Source of the DNA: JBHELG01 sp046263195
GTDB lineage: Bacteria > Actinomycetota > Nitriliruptoria > Nitriliruptorales > JAHWKO01
Length of the DNA: 64,000 nt
NCBI GenBank assembly: GCA_046263195.1
Contig: JBHELG010000084.1
Coordinates: forward strand, 37,573-101,572
Reading direction: 5' to 3'
How positions within the stretch are numbered: the stretch's first letter is position 1; every line of letters begins with the position of its first letter. Below are positions 34,757 to 43,997 of the stretch, in pieces. A model generated the notes under the pieces. The model saw only the letters and a program-made list of their open reading frames with translations, searched no databases and was not told where the DNA came from. The position numbers were made by a program, and so were the translations under genes.

Positions 34757-35926
34757 TTGCGGCGGATTTACGCCTCCGAGCGGCGGGCTCGCCTCGGGGC
34801 GCGGCATCGTCTCGCCGCACCCGCTGCATCCCCGGTGGAGGCGGCGCGGGAGCTCGTGGGCCTGCATTCTTCGGACCCGACATCGGTGATGCTCGCGGTG
34901 CGTGCACGCACGAACGGAGTCTTTCCTGCTGCTGTCGAGCGGGCGCTGTACGAGGACCGGGCGCTGGCTCGCATCCTTGGCATGCGGCGCACGCTGTTCG
35001 TCGTCCCTGTCGACCTGGTGGCGACCATCCATGCGGCTTGCACCCGGGCCTTGGCTCCACGCGAGCGGTCTCGCCTGGTGCGGTTACTGGAGGAGGCTGG
35101 GATCGCTGAAGACGGACGTGCCTGGCTTGCCCCGGTCGAGGAGGCCACGCTCACCGCTTTGCGGGCTCGTGGGGAGGCAACCGCCCTGGAGCTGTCCGAG
35201 CAGGTGCCCGAATTGCGCGAGCAGATCCCCTTCGGGAAGGGCAAGAAGTGGGAGGGCAAGGTCGGTGTTTCCACGCGTCTGCTGTTCCTGCTGGCCACTG
35301 AGGGCCGCATCATTCGCACCCGCCCACTGGGGTCGTGGACGAGCACCCAATACCGCTGGGCACCGCTGCGCTCGTGGCTCGGGGTGGACGTGGACCTCCT
35401 GCCCACCGCAGCCGCACGCACCGAGCTCGCACGGCGATGGCTGCAGACGTTCGGGCCCGGCACGTTCAGCGACCTCACCTGGTGGACGGGTTGGACGGTC
35501 GCTCAGACCCGGGCCGCACTGACGGAACTCCAACCTATAGAGGTGGATCTCGAGGGTGCCACCGGCTTCGTACTGCCCCACGACGACCGGCCCGTCGATC
35601 CCCCGGGTCCCTGGGCGGCGCTGCTGCCTGCCCTCGACCCGACGGTGATGGGCTGGGTCGAGCGCGACTGGTACCTGGGCCAGCACCGGGCGGCATTATT
35701 CGATGGCAACGGTAACGCTGGTCCCAGCGTCTGGTGGGACGGTCGAGTGGTGGGAGGTTGGGCGCAACGCCGCGATGGGGAGATCACCCTGCGTCTGCTG
35801 GAAGACATCGGGTCCGATGCGGCTGCCGCGGTCCAGGCCGAAGCAGACCGTGTGGCCCGGTGGCTGGGTGTCGTGCGCTTCATACCCAGATTCCGCACGC
35901 CATTGGAGAAGGAGCTCAGCTCGTGA
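34757..35926 (+). CDS. Winged-helix DNA-binding domain protein (HTH_42 / YcaQ-like family)
   Basis: TTG 34757 opens 389 residues with the features of the large winged-helix family that includes YcaQ/AlkX DNA glycosylases: AARELVGLHSSDPTSVMLAV, RALARILGMRRTLFVVP, RGEATALELSEQVPELREQI, and the C-terminal LALDPTVMGW-like ALLPALDPTVMGWVERDWYL followed by NAGPSVWWDGRVVGGWAQR. Many actinobacterial members are uncharacterised, and roles in DNA repair or regulation are suspected. It stands alone between spacers of 373 and 228 bp. Confidence 0.85.
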   Translation: MRRIYASERRARLGARHRLAAPAASPVEAARELVGLHSSDPTSVMLAVRARTNGVFPAAVERALYEDRALARILGMRRTLFVVPVDLVATIHAACTRALAPRERSRLVRLLEEAGIAEDGRAWLAPVEEATLTALRARGEATALELSEQVPELREQIPFGKGKKWEGKVGVSTRLLFLLATEGRIIRTRPLGSWTSTQYRWAPLRSWLGVDVDLLPTAAARTELARRWLQTFGPGTFSDLTWWTGWTVAQTRAALTELQPIEVDLEGATGFVLPHDDRPVDPPGPWAALLPALDPTVMGWVERDWYLGQHRAALFDGNGNAGPSVWWDGRVVGGWAQRRDGEITLRLLEDIGSDAAAAVQAEADRVARWLGVVRFIPRFRTPLEKELSS

Positions 35927-36154
35927 CGATGAATGCCCCCCCGAGTGCCAGCCGAGGTTTCATGGTCGGCTTTCGGACCGGGTGCGGCGCGTCACGCGGC
36001 CGGATTCCAGCGCCCCTTCTTGGACTCGCCGCGGACAAGCTCGAGGGAGTTCCCCCCGAGCGACGGCAGGCGGCGTCAGGTGCTGTCGCAGCTGGATCGC
36101 GCTGCTCGTTCCGCACAGACGCCGGGGCGCCGGCCAGCACGACCCAAGTAACGG

Positions 36155-37924
36155 GTGTGGAGTAGGCAGTTGCCCGAAGTGCTGAGCGAACGCGATCTGG
36201 GCCCGAGCGGCGTCGCCTCTGGGAGACGCCGGCGGCCCGTGGTGGGCCCCGATTGGGCGCTAGGCCTGCATGTGCTCACGCTCGTGGTCGGCCTGGCTGT
36301 GCTCGTGGTGGCCAGCCGAGGGCATTGGTTCGTCATAGACGAGTGGGTCTTTCTCACCGACCGGCGGCTCGACGATGTGCGGGGCCTGTTCGTGCCCCAC
36401 AACGAGCATTGGTCGACCCTGCCGATCGTGCTGTGGAGGGCCCTGTTCGCCACGGTGGGGTTGCACTCGTACTGGCCCTACCAGCTCGTGACGCTGGGCA
36501 TCCACCTCGGCGTGGCGCACCTGCTGTGGCGCCTGCAACGGCGGGCACGGGTGGCACCCGCCATTGCCATCGCCACCAGCGGACTGTTCGTGGTGTTCGG
36601 GGCGGGAGCGGAGAACATCCTCAACGCCTTCGCCATGACCTTCGACGCCCCGCTGCTGTTGGGGCTGGGTCACGTGCTGCTGGTCGACCATCCGGGCAGC
36701 GCCACAGGCGCGGGCGGGTGGGGCTCCCAAGGGCGCTTCGACCGCCGCGACGCCTGGGGGCAGGTGCTCGCCCTGGCCGGGCTGATGACGTCGGGGGTGG
36801 CGCTGACCATGCTGGCGGTGGCCGGGCTGACCGCCCTGCTGCGCCGGGGCTGGCGAGCCGCGGCGGTGACGGTCGCCCCTCCGGCCGGCGTGTTCATGCT
36901 GTGGCTGCTTCTCGTGGGTCGCGGCAGTTTCGGCTTGTTGCGAGCGTGGGAGCCGGGGCGCATCCCTGCCTTCGTCTGGCATGGTTTGAGGACCACCTTC
37001 GACGTCGCCGCCGGCCTGAGCGGCGTGGGGGTGGTGGCCCTGGTGACTCTGGCAGTGTGGCTGGCGCACCACCGCGGCGAGCTGCGGGGCCGCCTCGCGG
37101 CGACCGCAGCCTGCGCCCTGGGAGCCGTGATCTTCTTCGGCATCCTGGGCGTCAGCAGGGCGATGTTCGGCACCACCCATGCGGAGACGTCGCGATACCT
37201 CTACATCGCGGGCGGCCTGCTCATACCGCCGCTGGGTGGGGCTTTGTCCGGCCTCACTGGGACCCGGCGTCTCGCCCTTGGCGGCGCGGTCGTCTTGGTC
37301 GCGCTGCTCGCCGCGAACGGGACCCGACTGCTTTTCTCCCGTGCGGACTACGAGCTGGGCATCGAGCAGGACCAGCGGCAGCTGCATCTCGCCGCTGCCC
37401 GCCTGAACCTGCCTCCCTCGGACCTGGCAACAATGCCCGAGCCGGTCCTGTTGGCCCCTCACCTGTCCTACAACGAGCTGAGAGAGATGCACGAGCAGGG
37501 CAAGCTTCCATCCGGTGAGGAGGTAACCCGGGACTGGGAGCTGGCTGCCCTGACCATCCTGAAAGTCAGCACGAGCACCACACCGATGCTGCCGTTGGGG
37601 CCCAAGGGAGGCGGTCCCACCGTCACGGCGGCGGATGGCGGGTCGATCGGGACGGACACCGACTGTGTACGGTTCGGGCCGAGGGCTGAAACCTCCGAGA
37701 TGGTGCTGAACATTCCGGCGCCAGTGTCGCTCCCACTGCGTACCACGGCAGGCAACGTCGGGGTCTTCCTCCGTGACGCGGACGGCACCACCTCTCGTAT
37801 CGGTTTTCTGGTCCGGCTCGTACATGCTCCCAAGTACCTCAATCTCCACCTGTATGAGCAGGACGCCGTGCTCACCATCCCGGCTGCCGCCTCGTTCAAG
37901 CTGTGTGGGCTCGGAGGGACCTGA
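36155..37924 (+). CDS. Large polytopic membrane protein, tandem copy 1 (GT-C-like)
   Basis: The 589-residue protein has about ten hydrophobic segments between residues ~25 and 405, then a soluble C-terminal domain of ~180 residues. Near the N-terminus, WFVIDEWVFLTDRRLDDVRG follows the first helix and NEHWSTLPIVLWRALFATVG follows shortly. An early acidic/Trp loop of this kind is typical of GT-C glycosyltransferases or oligosaccharide-modifying proteins, but the catalytic pattern is not definite. It is 4 bp upstream of a near-identical copy. GTG 36155 is the longest start; TTG 36170 with GGAG 8 nt upstream is an alternative and aligns better with copy 2. Confidence 0.75.
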   Translation: MWSRQLPEVLSERDLGPSGVASGRRRRPVVGPDWALGLHVLTLVVGLAVLVVASRGHWFVIDEWVFLTDRRLDDVRGLFVPHNEHWSTLPIVLWRALFATVGLHSYWPYQLVTLGIHLGVAHLLWRLQRRARVAPAIAIATSGLFVVFGAGAENILNAFAMTFDAPLLLGLGHVLLVDHPGSATGAGGWGSQGRFDRRDAWGQVLALAGLMTSGVALTMLAVAGLTALLRRGWRAAAVTVAPPAGVFMLWLLLVGRGSFGLLRAWEPGRIPAFVWHGLRTTFDVAAGLSGVGVVALVTLAVWLAHHRGELRGRLAATAACALGAVIFFGILGVSRAMFGTTHAETSRYLYIAGGLLIPPLGGALSGLTGTRRLALGGAVVLVALLAANGTRLLFSRADYELGIEQDQRQLHLAAARLNLPPSDLATMPEPVLLAPHLSYNELREMHEQGKLPSGEEVTRDWELAALTILKVSTSTTPMLPLGPKGGGPTVTAADGGSIGTDTDCVRFGPRAETSEMVLNIPAPVSLPLRTTAGNVGVFLRDADGTTSRIGFLVRLVHAPKYLNLHLYEQDAVLTIPAAASFKLCGLGGT

Positions 37925-37928
37925 GTGA

Positions 37929-39911
37929 GTGTTGGGGCCTGGTCGAGTGACTGACGTCCTGCGCGAGCGCGGTTTTCGCAGCGGTGTCGCTGTTGGGGGG
38001 CGTTGGTGGCGCGTCCTGCGGTCCGATTGGGCGCTTGGCGTGCATGTGCTGACGCTGGTGGTCGGCCTGGTTGTGCTCGTGGTGGCCAGCCGAGGGCACT
38101 GGTTCGTCATAGACGAGTGGGGTTTTCTCACCGACCGGCGGCTCGACGATGTGCGGGGCCTGTTCGCACCACACCAGGAGCACTGGTCGACCCTGCCGAT
38201 CGTGCTGTGGCGGGCCCTGTTCGCCGTGGTGGGGTTGCATTCGTACTGGCCCTACCAGCTCGTGGCGCTGGGCGTCCACCTCGGCGTGGCGCACCTGCTG
38301 TGGCGCCTGCAACGGCGGGCGCAGGTGGCGCCGGGGCTGGCGATCGCCACCAGCGGGCTGTTCGTGGTGTTCGGGGCGGGAGCCGAGAACATCCTCAACG
38401 CCTTCGCCATGACGTTCGACGCGTCGGTGCTGTTGGGGCTGGGTCACGTGCTGCTGGTCGACCACCCGGGCAGTGCCGCAGGCGCGGGCGGGTGGGGCCC
38501 CCCGGGCAGCGCCGCAGGCGCGGGCGGGTGGGGCTCCCAAGGGCGCTTCGACCGCCGCGACGCCTGGGGGCAGGTGCTCGCCCTGGCGGGACTGATGACC
38601 TCCGGTGTGGCGCTGAGCATGGTGGCGGTGGCAGGGCTGACCGCGCTGCTGCGCCGGGGCTGGCGAGCCGCGGCGGTAACGGTGGGCCCTCCGGCGACGG
38701 CGTTCACGTTGTGGTTGTGGCTGATGGGTCGAAGCAGCCTGGGAGCACTGTGGGCGTGGGCGCCGGGGCGCATCCCCGCCTTCGTCTGGCACGGCCTTAC
38801 CACGACGTTCGATGCCGCCACCAGCGTGAGAGGGGTGGGCGTGGGGGCCATGGTGGCGCTGGCAGTGTGGCTGGTGCGCCACCGCGGCGAGCTGCGGGAC
38901 CGCCTTGCGGCGACGTGCGCCTGCCTGTTGGGGACGGTGATCTTCTTCGGGATCCTCGGGATCGGCAGGTCGATGCTCAGCCTCCCCCACGCGGAGACGT
39001 CACGCTACCTCTACGTCGCAGGGGCACTGCTCATACCCGCCGTGGGTGCCGCGCTGTCCGACCTCGCCGGCGAGCGACGCCTCGCCCACGGCGCCGCCAT
39101 GGTCCTGGTAGTCCTGCTCGCCGCGAACGGTGTGCGCCTGCTGTCCTCCCGTTCGGAGTTCGAGTGGACCGTCGAGCAGCAGCAGCGACAGTTGCTGCTT
39201 GCCGCGTCCCGACTGGATCTGCCCCCTTCGGAGTTGGCGACCATGCCCCAACCGGTGCTGCTCGGTCCCCATCTCGGATACGACGAACTGCGAGAGATAC
39301 ACCAGAGGGGCAAGCTTCCCTCCAGCGAGGATGTCACCCGTGATTGGGAGCTCGCCGCACTGACCCTTTTGAAGATCAGCACCAGCCGTGGGCCGCTGCT
39401 GCCGCCAGGACCCCAAGAGGGCGGCCCCAGCGTGGTGATTGCGGGACCCGCGGCGATTGGAGGAGACCCGGACTGTCTGCGCTTCGAGCCGAGGGCCGAG
39501 CCCTCAGAGGTGGTGCTTCACGTGCCGGCGCCGGTGGCGCTCCCGCTGCAGACCTCATCCGACGCCGTCGGGGTCTTCCTCCGGGACTCGGACGGCACCC
39601 GATCTCGCGTCGGCCTGCTGGTCCGCCTCTGGCACGCCCCCAACTATCTCAACCTCCATCTCCACCAGCAGGACGTCATGATCACGCTCCCTGCCGAGTC
39701 GTCCTTCTCACTGTGCGGACTCGGAGGGCCTGTCCCGCCTGAGCGGGACCTTTCCCATCCTGAGCGGGCGTCGCCCTTAGGTGCTGCAGGATGCGTCGAA
39801 CAAGCGCCAAGCGATTGTGCAGGGATGAGGCCGACCATCTCAGCCGTGGCCATGGCGAGCCTGCCGCGTCCGTATCGTAATCCTCGACGGTGCGAAGATC
39901 TGGAGCGGTGA
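37929..39911 (+). CDS. Large polytopic membrane protein, tandem copy 2
   Basis: This 660-residue gene is a recent duplicate of the preceding one. Long stretches of DNA are nearly identical, for example around 36300-36560 versus 38070-38330, and the order of helices and the C-terminal domain are the same. It differs by a 36-bp internal duplication adding 12 residues (PGSAAGAGGWG) at ~residues 180-203 and by a ~50-residue C-terminal extension rich in Pro, Ser and Arg that copy 1 lacks. GTG 37947 is an alternative start matching copy 1. Two copies in tandem could be a substrate for gene conversion or gene loss. Confidence 0.75.
   Translation: MLGPGRVTDVLRERGFRSGVAVGGRWWRVLRSDWALGVHVLTLVVGLVVLVVASRGHWFVIDEWGFLTDRRLDDVRGLFAPHQEHWSTLPIVLWRALFAVVGLHSYWPYQLVALGVHLGVAHLLWRLQRRAQVAPGLAIATSGLFVVFGAGAENILNAFAMTFDASVLLGLGHVLLVDHPGSAAGAGGWGPPGSAAGAGGWGSQGRFDRRDAWGQVLALAGLMTSGVALSMVAVAGLTALLRRGWRAAAVTVGPPATAFTLWLWLMGRSSLGALWAWAPGRIPAFVWHGLTTTFDAATSVRGVGVGAMVALAVWLVRHRGELRDRLAATCACLLGTVIFFGILGIGRSMLSLPHAETSRYLYVAGALLIPAVGAALSDLAGERRLAHGAAMVLVVLLAANGVRLLSSRSEFEWTVEQQQRQLLLAASRLDLPPSELATMPQPVLLGPHLGYDELREIHQRGKLPSSEDVTRDWELAALTLLKISTSRGPLLPPGPQEGGPSVVIAGPAAIGGDPDCLRFEPRAEPSEVVLHVPAPVALPLQTSSDAVGVFLRDSDGTRSRVGLLVRLWHAPNYLNLHLHQQDVMITLPAESSFSLCGLGGPVPPERDLSHPERASPLGAAGCVEQAPSDCAGMRPTISAVAMASLPRPYRNPRRCEDLER
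38466..38537 (+). repeat. 36-bp tandem duplication in copy 2
   Basis: CCGGGCAGTGCCGCAGGCGC and its continuation occurs twice with a 36-bp period (38466-38501 and 38502-38537), differing at a few bases. Copy 1 has one unit (near 36692). The frame is kept. Confidence 0.85.
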
Positions 39912-40051
39912 CGGCCACCGACAGCCACGCAGGATTCACCGGTCGTACGCTCGGAGAGTTATCGACCAGGCTAAGACCGCGCCAAAGCAGGTCTAAGAGA
40001 GGAAGACCCTTCGCCAAGGTCCTGCTATCGACCCTCCTCTGAGCGGTCCTG

Positions 40052-41326
40052 TCAGCCCGGCGGCGGGGGCGGAGGAGGCCGCCGCAGGGGTGTGCCGCGT
40101 GGGAGGGAGGTCCAGGTGCGGCCGTTTCGGGTGATCATGAACACCCCGGTTTCGGGGTCGAGGCGCTGTTTCCATTTGCGGTCGTGTACGAGCTTGTGCC
40201 AGCGGCGTATCAGAAGCGCCAGATTGTCGGGGTCGTGGTCGCCGCCGTCTGCCTGCTCCTTCACATGGTGCACGTCCGCCCACGGGGCGGGGCCGGTGGA
40301 GCCGGGGAAGCGACAGCCCCGGTCCCGCGCTCGTATCGCCAGTCGGATGTCCGCGGGGATGGCGGCGGCTTTGGTCTTGGCGGACACCGCCAGGGGACGT
40401 GCCCCGTCGAACAGCACGACCCGCAGGTCCGCATCCCGGGACAGGGCTTCCACGGTAGCGGCGGTCAGGGTGGGCAGTACACCGGGGGCGGCCAGCTCCA
40501 CCGTGCCAGCGGCAGTCGTGGTGACGTTGGCCAGGTCGATGTGGGCGACCAGCAGGGGGCGGGCACGACGGCGTCTGCCCCTGCCCCCGCCCAGCCAGTC
40601 GGTGCAGATGCGCACCAGCCCTCGGGCACGCTGCTTCGCTCGACTCGACGCCTGCCCCGGTTCGGTCGGTTCGCGGTCAGGCAGGCCGCTGGCCGCATCA
40701 AGCGCGCTGAGGCAGGTCGCCCCTGCCACCCGGTCAAGCTCGCCATACAGGCGCACACAGCCGTCGAACGCAGGCTGTACCGCGAGGAAGCTGGCCTCGA
40801 CCTTGCGCTGCTCGCGACGTTCGACCTTGCGTGCCCCGTCGACCTCATCGGCGGCACGTTCCACCGCCCACACCAATTCGTCCGGACTGTATTTGTCCAC
40901 CAGGTCCAGAGAGGCCTCGACCCGTTCGTCGATGACCGGCAGGTCGTCGACCCGCATGCGACGCAGACGCGCCACGATGCCTCGGATCTGACCCCACGAC
41001 AGTTTCCCCTCGTCGAACAGTGTCTTGGTGATCGGCATGTGCTGCAACACCCGAGCCGCCTCCGTCAGCATGTGGGCGTCTGAGGAGACCATGCGGTGCT
41101 CGAGTGCGAGCAGCAGATCGAGGGGCAGGCCTTCGATGATCTCGACTACGCGGGCGCGTTGTACCTTGCCGGCCAGGTCCACCGCCTCGGCCGTGGCCTG
41201 CTGCACGCGTCGCAGGGCATCTGACAGGCTGGCCAGCAGCCCCGCACCTTCGGCCAGGCTCCCCTCACCATCAGGCCGAGTCATAGGCTGATGAATGGTA
41301 TGCGTCGAAATCGTGTCCATTTCCAT
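40052..41326 (-). CDS. DUF222/HNH endonuclease-domain protein
   Basis: From ATG 41326 the protein has 424 residues. The first ~300 form the helical DUF222 (13E12-type) domain (LASLSDALRRVQQATAEAVD, LRRMRVDDLPVIDERVEASL, AVERAADEVDGARKVE). The C-terminus has an HNH nuclease motif: CRFPGSTGPAPWADVHHVKE, then GGDHDPDNLALLIRRWHKLV, with the catalytic His-His, Asn and His in the right places. Such proteins are very abundant and variable in number in actinobacteria; their targets are mostly unknown, and mobility is suspected. The frame is open to 41770, but upstream codons do not match the family. A poly-proline tail ends the protein. Confidence 0.9.
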   Translation of the reverse strand: MEMDTISTHTIHQPMTRPDGEGSLAEGAGLLASLSDALRRVQQATAEAVDLAGKVQRARVVEIIEGLPLDLLLALEHRMVSSDAHMLTEAARVLQHMPITKTLFDEGKLSWGQIRGIVARLRRMRVDDLPVIDERVEASLDLVDKYSPDELVWAVERAADEVDGARKVERREQRKVEASFLAVQPAFDGCVRLYGELDRVAGATCLSALDAASGLPDREPTEPGQASSRAKQRARGLVRICTDWLGGGRGRRRRARPLLVAHIDLANVTTTAAGTVELAAPGVLPTLTAATVEALSRDADLRVVLFDGARPLAVSAKTKAAAIPADIRLAIRARDRGCRFPGSTGPAPWADVHHVKEQADGGDHDPDNLALLIRRWHKLVHDRKWKQRLDPETGVFMITRNGRTWTSLPRGTPLRRPPPPPPPG

Positions 41327-41884
41327 GCTACGAACGTACCGTATCGCTGTGACATCTTGCCCACGAAAACTGGCAATGATGTGGATAAAGAACTTGGTTC
41401 TGTTGTACGGGTACAGGGTAATATGACCGTGGGTCTCGGGCCAAGGAACAGGCAGCGGAGTGCGGGCGTGAGTCCGGAAGGGCGAGTGCGCTTGAGGCGC
41501 GTCATGTATGCGAGTCTGGGCTCCTGCACGACTCCTCGGAGAGCGCCGCGCGTTATGAGACGAAACGTTGTGCGAATTGCGGTTTTCGGTTGACGCGGAT
41601 CGCTTTTTGGTCATAAGAGGCCGATGGCGGGTGTGACCTGTAACCGGATCCGATCGAAGACATTGGGGGCGGTGCACTCGACCGCACGGGATCAGGAGGC
41701 CGCCTGCCGTCGAAGGACGCTCTTCAGGGCGCTCTGCCCCGATTTCCCCGCAGGCGGTAGCAGATGCCACTGGGGGAAGACGATGGGCGACGCGAGGGTG
41801 GGCGGACGTCCACCTGAAGCTGTCATCCCTTTCCTTAGAGTGAGGACTGCGCCCCTCACTGTGCCCTCGACCGGAAGGCTCATC
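41327..41884. other. Divergent spacer between the DUF222-HNH gene and glgE
   Basis: The first 130 bp are richer in A and T than the neighbourhood. TTGTACGGGTACA at ~41402-41414 holds a short dyad (TGTAC and GTACA around GG), a possible operator between divergent promoters, and TAATAT at ~41420 is a possible -10. Another -10-like TAGAGT lies at 41836-41841 before glgE. No gene is recognisable on either strand. Confidence 0.4.
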
Positions 41885-43960
41885 GTGACCCCTCCAGCCG
41901 CGCGCGCGGAAGCGGGGGAGGACACGTCGACATCACCTGAGGTAACCGAGCCCACAAGCGGGGACGGCCGCAGCCGTGTCGTCATCCGGGGCGTCAGCCC
42001 GGAAATCGACGGCGGGCGCTGGCCCATCAAGCGGGTCGTGGGGGAGGGGGTCGCGGTCGCGGCGGACGTCTTCACCGACGGCCACGACGAGATCTCGTGC
42101 GAAGTCCTCTGGCGTCGACTCGACCGCGCCGGTCGGCCCATCGAAGACTGGCACGAGGCGCCCATGTCGTTTCTCCACAACGACCGCTGGGCGGCGTCGT
42201 TCACCGTCTCCGAGCTCGGCCGCTACGACTACACCGTGCGCGGCTGGGTCGATCGCTTCAAGACCTGGTCCCACGACCTAGAAAAGCGGGTTGCCGCTGA
42301 TCAGGACGTCGGGGTTGACCTCTTGATCGGGGTGGGGCTCGTGGAGGAGGCGGCCGATCTCGCGACCGGGCCAGATGCCGACCGGCTCGAAGCCTATGCG
42401 AAGGCGCTACGAGGGGGAGCGTCGCAGTCAGAACGCGCCGCCCTGGCGGTGAGCGAGGAACTGCGGCTGCTCATGCGCCGTCACGGTCCACGCCGGTTCG
42501 CGGTCACCTACGACCGCAACCTCGGGGTCACCGTCGACCGGGAGCGTGCCCGTTGTAGCGCCTGGTACGAGCTGTTTCCTCGCTCGGCCTCACCCGACCC
42601 CACTCGACACGGGACGCTCGAAGACGTCGAGAAGCACATGCTGCCGTACGTCGCGGCGCTGGGTTTCGACGTGCTCTACCTGCCGCCCGTCCACCCGATC
42701 GGCGAGAGCGCCCGCAAGGGCCGCAACAACGTCCCCGTCGCCGCGCCCGACGATGTGGGCAGCCCCTGGGGGATCGGCTCCCACCATGGCGGGCACAAGT
42801 CCGTACACCCGCAGCTCGGCACGCTGGATGACGTTCGTCGCCTCGCGGGCCGCTGCCGCGAGTACGGTCTCGAGCTCGCGCTGGACATCGCCTTCCAGTG
42901 CTCACCGGATCATCCCTATGTGCGCGAGCATCCGGAGTGGTTCCGTCATCGACCGGACGGCAGCATCCAATACGCCGAGAATCCGCCCAAGAAGTACCAG
43001 GACATCTACCCGTTCGACTTCGAGTCGGAGAATTGGCGCGAGCTGTGGGAGGAGCTCAAGAGCATCTTCGAGTTCTGGATCGACGTCGGCGTCCGTATCT
43101 TCCGAGTGGACAACCCGCACACGAAACCGTTCCCCTTCTGGGAGTGGTGCATTGCCGGAATAAAGCGGAAGCACCAGGATGTCGTCTTCCTCTCCGAGGC
43201 TTTCACGCGGCCGAAGGTCATGTATCAACTCGCGAAGCTCGGATTCACGCAGTCTTACACGTACTTCGCCTGGCGGAATGACAAGTCCGGGCTCCAGGAT
43301 TACTTCACCGAGCTCACCCAGACCGAGGCCGTCGAGTTTTTCCGCGCGAACACCTGGCCGAATACACCGGACATCCTCACGGAGTTCCTTCAGTTCGGGG
43401 GACGTCCCGCGTTCGTGATTCGGTTCATTCTCGCCGCCACCCTAGCTGCGAACTACGGTATCTACGGTCCGGCCTTTGAACTCTGCGAGCACGTGCCGCT
43501 GCGCCCGGGTTCGGAGGAGTACCTCAACTCTGAGAAGTACCAGATCCGCCACTGGGATCTCACGCACCCCGACTCGCTGCGAGATCTCATCGCACGCGTA
43601 AACCGCATTCGCCGCGAGAATTCGGCGCTGCACAGCGACCGCAGACTCCACTTCCACCAGGTCGATAACGCTCAGCTCATCTGCTATTCGAAGGCCACCG
43701 AGGACTACGCGAACGTGATCCTGTGCGTCGTGAACCTCGATCCAAGCTGGATGCAAGCAGGCTGGGTGCACCTGGACCTCCATGACCTCGGCCTCGAGAC
43801 AGGCCAGGTGTTCCAGGTGCACGACCTCATCACCGATGCGCGCTACCGCTGGGAGGGCTCCTCGAACTACGTCGAGCTGAACCCCCACGTCACCCCAGCA
43901 CACGTCTTCGAGGTTCGAGCTCACGAACGTTCAGAGCGAGACTACGACTACTACCGGTGA
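41885..43960 (+). CDS. glgE: GlgE, alpha-1,4-glucan:maltose-1-phosphate maltosyltransferase
   Basis: GlgE elongates alpha-glucan with maltose 1-phosphate (GH13_3). The domain order is an N-terminal beta-sandwich/insert (VVIRGVSPEIDGGRWPIKRV), the (beta/alpha)8 barrel with YLPPVHPIGESARKGRNN, nucleophile region GVRIFRVDNPHTKPFPFWEW, acid/base region DVVFLSEAFTRPKVMY and GIYGPAFELCEHVPLRPGSE, and a C-terminal beta domain. GTG 41885 has GGAAGG at 41873-41878 and gives 691 residues, close to ~675 for known GlgE; the frame is open upstream but without family residues. Its donor is made by the TreS-Mak enzyme encoded 37 bp downstream. Confidence 0.96.
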   Translation: MTPPAARAEAGEDTSTSPEVTEPTSGDGRSRVVIRGVSPEIDGGRWPIKRVVGEGVAVAADVFTDGHDEISCEVLWRRLDRAGRPIEDWHEAPMSFLHNDRWAASFTVSELGRYDYTVRGWVDRFKTWSHDLEKRVAADQDVGVDLLIGVGLVEEAADLATGPDADRLEAYAKALRGGASQSERAALAVSEELRLLMRRHGPRRFAVTYDRNLGVTVDRERARCSAWYELFPRSASPDPTRHGTLEDVEKHMLPYVAALGFDVLYLPPVHPIGESARKGRNNVPVAAPDDVGSPWGIGSHHGGHKSVHPQLGTLDDVRRLAGRCREYGLELALDIAFQCSPDHPYVREHPEWFRHRPDGSIQYAENPPKKYQDIYPFDFESENWRELWEELKSIFEFWIDVGVRIFRVDNPHTKPFPFWEWCIAGIKRKHQDVVFLSEAFTRPKVMYQLAKLGFTQSYTYFAWRNDKSGLQDYFTELTQTEAVEFFRANTWPNTPDILTEFLQFGGRPAFVIRFILAATLAANYGIYGPAFELCEHVPLRPGSEEYLNSEKYQIRHWDLTHPDSLRDLIARVNRIRRENSALHSDRRLHFHQVDNAQLICYSKATEDYANVILCVVNLDPSWMQAGWVHLDLHDLGLETGQVFQVHDLITDARYRWEGSSNYVELNPHVTPAHVFEVRAHERSERDYDYYR

Positions 43961-43997
43961 CCATCACAGCAACCCCAGGAGCTCCTCAGAGGCGCCC

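Noticed and set aside
41624..41884. Upstream extension of the glgE frame
   Set aside because: The extra 87 codons show no GlgE features, and GGAAGG before GTG 41885 gives a protein close to the family length.
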